Positions 55,043-64,000 of a DNA stretch of 64,000 bases are shown here, in pieces. The translations under genes and the position numbers were made by a program. The notes beneath the pieces are model-generated. The model had not been told where the DNA came from. It searched no databases and saw only the letters and a list, made by a program, of their open reading frames with translations. Numbering within the stretch: the first letter of the stretch is position 1; each line of letters opens with the position of its first letter. This DNA comes from Cunninghamia lanceolata (Eukaryota; Streptophyta; Pinopsida; Cupressales; Cupressaceae): the NCBI GenBank assembly GCA_027924645.1, contig BSBN01000860.1, forward strand, positions 2,604,001 to 2,668,000, given 5' to 3'.

Positions 55043-58000
55043 ATGTTGTATAAAAAGGAAAGTCTGCGGTTCGATGGAATGAACTAGTCCATATGGAAGA
55101 TCCACATGAAAACCCATCTCCTATGCTTGGGTTATAGTGTTTGGAAGATAACTGAGAATAAGTATGAAATACCAAAGAATGGTCTGCAAACTGAAGATGA
55201 GATCAAGCAATTTGAATTGAACATAAAAGCCAAAGATGCCTTGGTAAGCGCCTTATCCAACACTAAAGTAACAAAGATCATGGAGCTGGAAATTGCTTAT
55301 GAAATTTGGGAAAAGATGAAGAATTTGTATGAAGGAGATGAATCTGTGAAGAGCGCCAAGTTGCAGAGTTTGAAGGCAAAATATGAATGTTTGAAGATGA
55401 GCGAAGATGACAACATAACATCCTTCATGCAGAAGGTTGACGAACTTGTGAGTACCATTAGAAGTGTGGGAGGAAAAATTGAGGATATTGAAGTTGTGAA
55501 AAAAATTCTTAGATCACTGCCTAAATCATATAGTCATTAGGTGGCCGCAATTGAAGAATTAATGACAGTGACAAAGATTACAAAAGATTAGTTTCTCGGG
55601 AAGCTGACAGCGTTTGAAATGAGAGAACTTGGTGATTCACTTCCAAAGATAGAGACTGATTTCAAGGCCAGTACTTTAGAAAGAACCCCCAGATCTGACA
55701 AGTACAAGGTAGAACCAGATTATGAGCTTGAAGAAATTGAAGCCAACTTTGGTAATAGTCTGCCTAGAGGTACTGGTAAGTTCAAAGGCAAATCACCTTT
55801 CAAATGTTTCAATTGTGGTAAAGTTAGTCATTATGCTTCTAGGTGCCCCACAAGAGTTCCTAAGCCAAGACCCGATAGACCTAGGATTCCAAAGAAATGT
55901 TATTATGTTGAAGATCTTGATGATGATGAAGGAGTATCAGATGGTGAACCAGATAATGCTAGTACTTCTATTAATGCATGCTTGTTTATTGCTATTAAAG
56001 AAGATCTTGTGACTACTAATCCTGCTAGTTGTGTGAAGGAAGAAAAACTAGTGGAAAGTGCCTTAGCTTCTCAAGTTTTTGAAGACAGATGAATGGGTTA
56101 TTGATAGTGGATGCTCTCATCACATGACCAGTGACAAAAGTAAGTTCATAAATTTGGAAAAATATGATGGAGGGCTGGTTAGGTTTTGGCAATGATACAG
56201 CTGGTAAGATTTGTGGAAAAGGATCCATTTCTTTTGATGGAAAGCATAACACTGATGATGTCTTATATATGAAGGGATTAAAGCACAATCGCTTGAGTGT
56301 TGGTCAGATGTGTGGCAAAGGTTATGATCTCAGATTCAAGGACAATGGATGCAAGATCTTGGAAAGCTCTGGAACAATGATTGCAACTAGTAAGAAGATA
56401 AGAGGTAACATTTATCATTTAAAAGGGACTAATGAATATTGTTTGTTGGCTCAGAATGATGAAAGTTGGTTGTGGCATAGAAGGTTGTGTCATATCAATT
56501 TTGAAAATATTGTGAAGATAATTTCGACTCAGGCTGTAAGAGATTTGCCTAAGATTGTGAAGCCTGCTGATACTTTGTGCAAGGAGTGCCAATTTGGAAA
56601 ACAAACAAGAATAAGTTTCAAGATGAAGGACCAATCTATTGATGGACTACTAAAATTAGTGCATATAGATCTATGTGGACCTACCAGAGTAAGAAGTCTA
56701 CAAGGAGATAGGTATTTCATGTTGTTGATTGACGATTATTCTAGAATGCCCTGGGTTACCTTATTAAAAGAAAAAGCAGAAGCCCTAGAAAACTTCAAAG
56801 CATTCAAGGTAATGGTTGAGAATGAACTAGATTTGAAGATAAAGTGCTTGAGGTCTGATAGAGGTGGAGAGTTTACATCAAATGAGTTTAACTTCTTCTA
56901 TGAGGAACAAGGGATAAAGAGACAATTATCTGCACCTAGGACTCCACAATAAAATGGAGTAGTTGAAAGGAAAAATAGGACAGTTCAAGAAGCTACTAGA
57001 ATAATGCTAAAGGAGGCTGACCTACCAGAAGTATATTGGAGAGAGGCAATTCATACTGATGTATACATCTTAAATAGAGTCCAAGTAAAAGGTAACAGTT
57101 CTAAGACTCATTATGAATTGTGGCATGGTAAATTTCCTACTATGAAATATTTCAAAGTTTTTGGTAGTAAGTGTTATATCAAAAGAGATGAAGATCTAGG
57201 TAGGTTTGATGCAAGATGTGATAAAGGTATCTTCCTTGGATACTCTACCAAGTGCAAGGCCTACTGGTGTTATAATAACAGGTTGAAGAAAATCATTGAG
57301 AGTGCAAATGTCAAAGTTGATGAAAGAAAGCAAAAGGTATCAAGTGGATATGAATCTGATGAACCGGATGTCCCTGCAAGCAAAGTAGTAGTGCAGCAAG
57401 AAGAAAACTCAGAGGAAGAAGAAGAACAAGCTCTGGAAATCATTACTAAGACACCTAAGTATGTGAAGTTAAATCACTCTGAAGATCAAATCATAGGAAA
57501 TAAGAGTAAAGGAGTTTAGACCAGAAGAAGAGCTGTTGGTGAACAGGCTAATTATTGTTTGATTTATCAATTGGAACCTAAAAATGTAAATGAAGCTTGT
57601 AATGATGAAAATTAGATAAAGGCATGGAAGAAGAACTGATGCAGATAGAGAAGAATCAGACTTGGGATCTTGTTCCCAGACCAGCAGATAAAAATGTAAT
57701 TGGCACAAAATGGGTTTTCAGGAACAAGATGAATGAGAATGGTGAAGTGGTAAGAAACAAATCAAGGTTGGTATGCAAAGGATACTCTCAAGTTGAAGGA
57801 ATAGATTTTGAGGAAACTTTTGAACTAGTGGCAAGGATTGAAGCAATAAGAATGTTTTTAGCATTTTGCATCCTACAAATATTACAAGGTATATCAAATA
57901 GATGTAAAGTCTACATTCTTGAATGGATAATTGGAAGAAGAAGTCTATATTGAACAACTGGAAGGATTCCAGTCATCAGATCAGGGTGACATGGTGTGCA

Positions 58001-59110
58001 GATTGAAGAAAGCTTTGTATGGACTAAAACAAGCCCCCAAGGCCTGGTATGCAAGATTGGATAAATATCTGATACAGTTAGGGTTTAGTAAGGCTACTAC
58101 CGACATCAATCTCTATTTCATGATCAATGATGACCAAATCCTAATTGTTGTAGTCTTTGTTGATGACATTATATTTGGAGGCAATGCAGGTATGTGCATG
58201 GTTCTTGTTGGGAAAATGCAAAATGAATTTGAAATTTCATGTTTGGTGAGAAGAATTTCTTTTTAGGTCTGCAAATTAAACAATTAGATAAAGGTATCTT
58301 CATTTCTTAGTCTAAGTATGTGAAAAAGTTGTTAAAGAAGTTTGGGATGGAGGACTCTAAAGCAGTAAGCACTCCCTTCGTAACTGATTGTAAGTTGAGA
58401 AAAAATGATGACTCACTAATGGCAGATCAAAAAAGGTATAGATCTATGATTGGAGGATTACTTTATCTGACCCAAACTAGACCCAGGACATAATGCATGC
58501 AATTTGTCTTGTGGCAAGATTTCAAGCAAAACCTAAAGAGTCACATGTGATGGCAGTCAAGAGAATATTGACATACTTGAAAGGCACAATGGATTATGAT
58601 TTGTGGTATCCAAAAGACAATGATTTCACTCTCAGTGCATACACTGATGCAGATTGGGCCAGAGATGTGGATGATAGGAAAAGTACAAGTGGAGGTGCAT
58701 TATTCTTGGGAAAAAGGCTGGTATCCTGGTTAAGCAAGAAACAAGACTCAATATCTCTGTCTACTGCAAAAGTAGAATACATTACAGCAGCATGCAGTTG
58801 CACTCAAGTGTTATGGATGAAGTAGACATTGAAGGACATCAGAGTTGTGTATGAAGATCCAATTGCAATCTTTTGTGACAATACAAGTGCCATAAACATA
58901 TCAAAGAATCTTGTAATGCATTCAAGGACAAACAATATATCCATAAGATATCACTTTCTGAGACAAAAGGTGATAGAGAATGAAGTCAAGTTGGAGTATG
59001 TATCTACAAAAGATCAAATTGTAGACATTTTCACCAAGCCTCTGCCTAAGGATACTTTTGAGTATCTTAGAGAAAAGTTAGGGGTTATCACCCCTCCTGC
59101 TCTAAACTAA
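55043..59110 (+). pseudogene. Element D gag-pol polyprotein, frameshifted
   Basis: ATG at 55043 (MLYKKESLRFDG) to TAA at 59108-59110. Same domain order as C: Gag, CCHC knuckle (55805-55846), protease (DEWVIDSGC at 56088), integrase (IDDYSR, SDRGGE, VERKN), RT with intact FVDD (58156-58167), RNase H. Unlike C it has about six frameshifts (near 56085, 56175, 57622, 57866, 58245 and 58488) as well as stops at 55085, 55538, 55589, 56950, 57517, 57613, 57928 and 58823. The stop at 57613 is at the same place as the one at 40884 in C. Confidence 0.95.
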
Positions 59111-59378
59111 GATGCACAAGAGTGCATCAGTCCGGTAGTGGTTAGAGTCCCACCTCTAGATCCGGATTGATGCTTTAAGGGCTACTTCTCAGGGGGAGTA
59201 GTCAAAGAGTTCAGAGGAAAGTTGGATCAGAGCAGTAGAGTGCAAGTATGTGCCCATTTCCATTGAAGTCAAAGGGGGAGAGAAATCATGTGAAAAACTC
59301 AGAGAGAAAGAGTGCAGATGTGTAAAGAGAAAGGGGGAGAATCTTGTCATGATGGTTGTTGTTGTTTTTCACATAATA
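59111..59378 (+). other. Element D 3' untranslated region up to insertion G
   Basis: No gene. Carries GTCAAAGGGGGAGAG and AAAGGGGGAGA phrases like those in C. It is interrupted at 59379 by solo LTR G; the remaining piece, with the true PPT, is at 60771-60801. Confidence 0.7.
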
Positions 59379-60770
59379 TGTTTAGATTTAGGACAAACAA
59401 CTGAGAGGGGGGGTGAATCAGTTGTTACCAAAATCTCTGTTACTTTAAGCCTTCTTATATTTCAATAGCATATCAAAGATTAATCAAGGAAACATAATGC
59501 AATAATTCAAGAGCAGAAACAAATTCAACACATATAACACCAAGATTTTGACGTGGAAAACCCGGTTAAGGGAAAAACCATAGGGTGATTAACCCAAGAT
59601 TGTATTCTCTATTAGAAGAACAAAGATGAATAAGATGGCACTTGCCAATTAGGGCTTACAGCCCGGGCACACTACTCACAAGAGGCCCACTGCCTACAGG
59701 AGACACACTATCTATAGAAGAATAAATATTACATACTTGAACTGGAGGTTAGCATCTTCACTATGCTTGAGTCAGTTCCATTTAACCTCAACACCTCTGC
59801 TCTGCTTTTTGTTCCTCTTCACTACCACCATTTTTTCATCCTCAGAAGACACATTTGAATGACTTCACAACTCTTATTTATACATGACATCGACTTTGGG
59901 ATGATCATCAAAGTTGGCACAACATACACTTATTTAATTAAAGAGCAATTACAAAAAATACAACTTGACTTATTTCAAAAACTTCATGTGCATTACTTCA
60001 CTGTCAGCCACACATAACTGGGACTTCAATCTTCTTCGAGGAACACTCCATGCTTTGCAAAACATCTTCAAGATCACCTGCAACATGTACAAGTCATCCG
60101 GTCGGCCAAGATTAGGAAGAACACCATCACTGGAAGGTAAATATTCAATTACGAGCTCTATCTTCAATGCAGACCACCAACACGAACTAGACACAATCTA
60201 GAGACCCCCACAAGCTTGCTTGAATCACCAAGAACATCCACTCCACTTCTACTTACTGAAATCATTCATATCTTAATCTAGAACCTTAAGAACACAGTCG
60301 GTCATTACTGTAACATTAGAAGGATTGCTTGTGGACCTCCAAACCATGAACCAATTGAGTTGTCTATTCACATTAGCTTCCCAAACATGCCACCAGATCC
60401 GCAGAATAAGATATTGCATTTCTAGATCTCACCGGACCTATTTGTGTCACTCTGTCACCTCTGAAGAGTTACCAGAACCAGTTTTATTCTCATAGCCATA
60501 ACTCCTTGAAATTTTCATGCGGATCTCTCAAATCTTGATTGGATCATCTTCAGACACATAGCTACAAACCCTTTGATGCGCATTCTCTAATCTTCATCTA
60601 TCTGGGATATTCACTTCATAGAGCTTCACTGTTTACACTGATTTTCTCTATTTCTAATAGGACTAATTTTCTTAATATCCTCAGCACACAACTCATCCAA
60701 TCCTTGACATCAATGCAACAAGAGTATGTTGACATCAATGACAACACCAGTTAGGCCCATACTTTCAACA
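59379..60770 (-). repeat. Element G: inverted solo LTR of a copia-type relative
   Basis: The reverse complement starts TGTTGAAAGTATG and ends AAATCTAAACA, with the same plan as the C and D LTRs (GTTGTCATTGATGTCAACAT near the start, R/U5 block, U5 stem AACAACTGA 59396-59404 with TCAGTTGTT 59418-59426). No interior remains, so it is a solo LTR left by recombination. ATATG occurs at 59376-59380 and 60771-60775; the first overlaps the LTR's TG. Confidence 0.88.
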
Positions 60771-60801
60771 ATATGTTGCCATCAATGACAAAGGGGCAGA
60801 T
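60771..60801 (+). other. Element D polypurine tract
   Basis: ACAAAGGGGCAGAT at 60788-60801, directly before the 3' LTR. CATCAATGACAA (60780-60791) pairs perfectly with TTGTCATTGATG (60828-60839) in U3. Confidence 0.85.
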
Positions 60802-62228
60802 TGTTGCAACTATGTGCCGAATCAGTGTTGTCATTGATGTCAACATATCTCTGTTTTCATTGACTGTATCCTTATATTTTGATAGATTAGAAGCCTTATA
60901 TGTTGAGGACATTGAGAAAATCAGCCCCTCCAGAAGAATCAGAAAGGAAACAATGAATCACAGTGAAGACAGTGAGTTGCATACTGAAGAATAGTCCAGA
61001 AGATTGCTCCGCATTTCTTGTAGATTGAAGATCTTGGTCTGTGGATTGGAAGTTATTTAGAGGCATGTATGAAGATGCTAAATCCTGAGTTTGAGCCTCA
61101 GGTAGGAAGAGTTGAGTGACTTACATTCACCAGAGTAAAACTTGTTTTTTTTAATTATTCACTGGTGACAGGGAGAAAGTATTTTGCTCCGCATTCCTCT
61201 GCATTGAAGTATTTTGCTCTGCAGTTCTAAAGGGAAGTCTAGGATGATGATACGTGCCTACAACTACAATGGTTCATGATTTGGTGGTCCACAAGCTATC
61301 TTACTTTTATGGTAGTTGAAGACAGTGAAGTTCATATGCTCTAGTGTGAAGAATCTCATGGATAAAGTGGTTAGAGTTTGTGCAGTTGCTCCTGGTAATT
61401 ACAACGTGCTTGTGGATGCCACCTGATCATGTTCCTACATTTATATTGGTTCATGTTAAGGAATTGAGATTGTGTTTGAAGTTTATTCCCAGATAACGTA
61501 GCGTGTAACCAGCCTTAGCCGACTTGGTGAATATATTAAAGATTGTAGAAGCATGTCATGGCATGGAAGATCATGTTTGAGTCCCAACTAAGGCATGGAG
61601 TGATCCACATACATCTTTACTATATTTCCTTAGCATAATTTTATATTAGGTCAAGACCTATTTTGTAAATGTTTGTAATGTCGACCTTGGAGATTGTTCT
61701 AATGATTGATGAATGTAATGCCGACCTTGATGTGCATTCCAAGGTTGATGAATGATATATATACTTGTAAATTGGTCATGGAAAAGATGTCCTTGTATGA
61801 AAATGTGAAGTTAAGTGAAGAAGTGTAGAAGGCAGAGCAGAGCAGAGGAAGAGTATTGGGCTTCAATGGAACTAAATTTAGGCATGGAGTAGATGCTAAC
61901 ATCTCAGTTCAAAACCCCTTGGCAGTGAGCCTTTTTCTGGGAAGTGAGCCCTATTGGCAGTCAGCCTCTAATTTTTGGTATTGTTATAACTTATATATCT
62001 TGTGGACTAACATCCACCATGGTTTTTCCCTTAACAGGGTTTTCCACATAAAAATCTGGTGTCACTTGTGTATGATCTTGCAATTGTGTTTATGTTTCTG
62101 AGTTTATGCTTTCATGATTTAATCATAACTAATAGTGGACAAGTGTTTAATGTTTTAAGGTGCAGAATTAGTTAAAGATTTGAGACAACTGATTCACCCC
62201 CCTCTCAGTTTTCTAGTTCATTTCAACA
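60802..62228 (+). repeat. Element D 3' LTR
   Basis: TGTTGCAACTATG to TTTCAACA, then AAAAG. U5 stem GACAACTGA (62184-62192) with TCAGTTTTC (62205-62213), one mismatch. Confidence 0.94.
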
Positions 62229-62233
62229 AAAAG

Positions 62234-63566
62234 AATGTGATTCGAGGCAATTTCTCCCTCCTTCTCAAGGGACATTCCTTGGACCTGGGCTACTAGCATA
62301 GCACTTTCTACCCCCAAGGACTGGTAAGAGTAAATCCCTATGTCAGGTGTAAACCCCTAGCTCCGTTGTTTTGCCACCTTCTGTTAAAGGTTGTCTCTAG
62401 GGCAGTTGTGAGGCATGTGTGTGGCATTGTAAAGGAAGCACCATGCATTGATATCGTTCGCTAAGTTGTTCTAGCCTACCATTAGCTCTCAATTCTAGTT
62501 CAGAGGTATCTCCTGTAGTGGAGTCAGGACTGGCACTATTTAGTTTAGAGGTTGAGCTTGATTATACAGCCATGGACCTCCTTGATAATGATTATTCTAG
62601 AAAGGTCTTACTCCTTGGTAGTTCTAATAAGGGGGCTTCGGGGGCATGGTTTGTTGTCTTTTGAGGTTGATTATCTCATTTGAAAAATTCGCAGCAAAGA
62701 CCTCATGTCATTCATTTCTGTGGCTAGTGAAGACAAGGCAGGGGTGCTTATCTAAGTACTGGGGTATACATAGAAGGTGGTGCAAAAGACATACTCAGAG
62801 CAGCGTCTTCTGGTGACTGAAGTAGTATTTTAGGGAATACAGGTATGGGCGGCCGCGGAGGTGGCTTTCCAACATCTTATAGATTGTTTTTTACCCTGAT
62901 GGCTAGGTCATAAGCATCCGAGAGTGTCTGGCCTCCCAATGATTGGATCATCACAGCTATGTCAGAGTTGAAAGCCTTTAAGTAGAAGACAAATGCCATG
63001 TCTACCAGGGGTCAAGCCACTACCGAAATCCTTTTCCAGGTCTTATGAAACCTAGTGTTAAAGTAAGAGACAATCTCCTGCAGCGCTCTCTTAATGGTTA
63101 TTAGTTTTTGCAACAAAGAAGATCCATCTCTTTTCTCTGTAAAACATGCAAAGAAGGGATCTCCAAGATGATCCCAAGTACTAATAGAACTAGCAGGCAA
63201 GGATCTATACCAGTCTTGGGCCTTCCCTTTGAAGGAAGTGGCAAGCAATCTGAGCACTATGTTTTACTGTGTGACATGGTGAACGGTGCAAACATCAACT
63301 ACATCTTGAAGATGTTCCGTGGGTTTCTTAAATCCTTCTCCAATGAACCTAGGGAGCGCCTTTAAAGCATTGGCAGGGATTGGGTCCCATACTGTGGGAG
63401 GAACCAGAGGAATGAGTGAGCTACCACTATTCCACTCAACAAAATTTCTAGGCAGATGAATATCCATCAGTGCTTGTACTTGTTGTATGTGAGCTTGTGC
63501 TTGAGTTTGTGCTCTTGCATGTGTTGCTCTACCTCTTGCAGCTTTCTTCCATTCTACAGCTACCAA
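62234..63566 (-). pseudogene. Element F gag (upstream side of D)
   Basis: ATG near 63566 (MVAVEWKKAARGRATHARAQ), 95 bases inside the primer site. Gln/Ala-rich start, then FVEWNSGSSLIPLVP. After a stop at 63264 comes the Retrotrans_gag core: LLATSFKGKAQDWYRSLPAS, then WDHLGDPFFACFTEKRD and ALQEIVSYFNTRFHKTWKRI. Coding continues with stops through the F/Y-rich and Pro/Ser-rich text to 62234, where D is inserted. No clear CCHC knuckle was seen. Confidence 0.82.
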
Positions 63567-63660
63567 CGGTGGTAAAATTAATTTGGGTGTGTTAACTATT
63601 GATGACCTTGTAACAGGATTTCAACTCATAAATTGACTTTCAAACCAAAATAAGAATGGT

Positions 63661-63685
63661 CACACCGGGCGTGCCAAAAAAGAAT
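63661..63685 (-). other. Element F primer binding site
   Basis: The minus strand reads ATTCTTTTTTGGCACGCCCG followed by GTGTGACC, adjoining the LTR end ATCAACA. TTTGGCACGCCCGGTG is a common plant gypsy primer site. The exact tRNA was not assigned. Confidence 0.75.
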
Positions 63686-64000
63686 TGTTGATCTCTAAAT
63701 GGGATGGCTAGAGATACAACCTATGGGAAGTTCTACAAATGGGGGACTAGGGTGCATTATGCAGAACAACCTCCAAGGTTTTAGAAGCTGACTCTTCAGA
63801 TGTTCATTTGGAAGGGAAAAGGGAAAGAGAGAAACTAATAAAAAAAATCTATATTAAGGCGATGCACTAAAACTGAGATAGTTCATTCACCGGTTAGAAT
63901 AGTACAACTTTAGTTTATTAGTTTTCAAAGGGGTTTAGAAGAGTGCATAGACATGATCTAAAGCTCCATAAACATTGCATGAACTAAAATTATAAAAGCA
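63686..64000 (-). repeat. Element F 5' LTR, cut by window end
   Basis: 315 bp matching 34498-34812 closely (TGATCTCTAAATGGGA, then CTATGGGAAGTTCT and CAAAACTGAGATAGTTCATT). The rest lies outside the window. Confidence 0.85.

Larger units (their letters stand above)
53537..62228 (+). mobile_element. Element D: complete Ty1/copia retrotransposon with a nested solo LTR
   Basis: Target duplication AAAAG on both sides (53532-53536 and 62229-62233). LTRs 1448 and 1427 bp, about 9% apart over the first 340 bp by eye. Primer site, polyprotein, PPT. Length is 8692 bp, or about 7.3 kb without the inverted solo LTR G at 59379-60770. Inserted in gag of element F. Confidence 0.95.
34498..64000 (-). mobile_element. 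Element F: large Ty3/gypsy element, right end outside the window
   Basis: LTR starts TGTTGATCTCTAAATGG occur at 34498 and 63686, and the first 315 bp of both match. Between them on the minus strand run primer site, gag, protease, an RNase H, RT, RNase H, integrase, a long extra ORF and the 3' LTR. Copia elements C and D (with G inside D) interrupt the extra ORF and gag. Without them the interior is about 12 kb, placing F among the large plant gypsy elements (Tat/Ogre-like size). All genes are degenerate. Target duplication cannot be checked because the right end is missing. Confidence 0.85.

Noticed and set aside
1..64000. CRISPR arrays, tRNA/rRNA genes, host protein-coding genes
   Set aside because: None seen. 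Regular repeats here are non-CRISPR LTR or leader arrays in a plant retrotransposon context; tRNA-like text occurs only as primer sites.

Overview
The window is wall-to-wall plant retrotransposon DNA. I found no host gene, rRNA, tRNA or CRISPR. Every coding stretch belongs to Ty1/copia elements, Ty3/gypsy elements, or a family of LTR elements with no polymerase, and all are broken by stops or frameshifts. Nesting, long LTRs (about 1.1-3.1 kb), LTR pairs roughly 5-10% apart, a plant mobile domain fragment and tRNA-iMet primer sites fit a very large seed-plant genome, perhaps a gymnosperm. The species call is inference.

Layout. (1) 1-7166 (+): element A, the 3' part of a copia element, with a 3.1 kb 3' LTR holding a 1.19 kb tandem duplication. 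(2) 7167-7456: flanking repeat related to 31098-31330. (3) 7457 onward (+): gypsy-like element X1, with LTR, primer site, a long leader full of a TAGYRCTAT motif, and a gag start at 27039. Two elements of one non-autonomous family sit inside this leader: B (10347-17977, +) and E (18824-26239, -). Each has ORF1 (coiled coil plus CCHC knuckles) and ORF2 (about 1080-1090 codons, unknown) and no protease, integrase or reverse transcriptase. (4) 27743-28930 (-): LTR of a second X-type element (X2). Next to it lie the same TAGYRCTAT array and a plant mobile domain (PMD) pseudogene on the + strand. (5) 31001-34497: non-coding repeat DNA with a roughly 63-bp TATCGGCAAAT array. (6) 34498 to beyond 64000 (-): a large gypsy element F with gag, protease, an RNase H placed before the RT, RT, RNase H, integrase and a long extra 3' ORF. 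F is split by two copia insertions: C (36852-44041, TSD GCTTG) and D (53537-62228, TSD AAAAG). D contains an inverted solo LTR, G (59379-60770).

How the parts relate. The copia elements A, C, D and G and the polymerase-less B and E share LTR 3' halves, an iMet-type primer site, the PPT sequence and two predicted RNA hairpins. This suggests that B and E were copied by the enzymes of A/C/D-like partners. One hairpin, at the end of U5, shows compensatory base changes between elements and is the strongest unexplained signal here. The most interesting candidates overall are the B/E family with its conserved large ORF2, that covarying hairpin, and the motif array placed before both X1 gag and the PMD gene.
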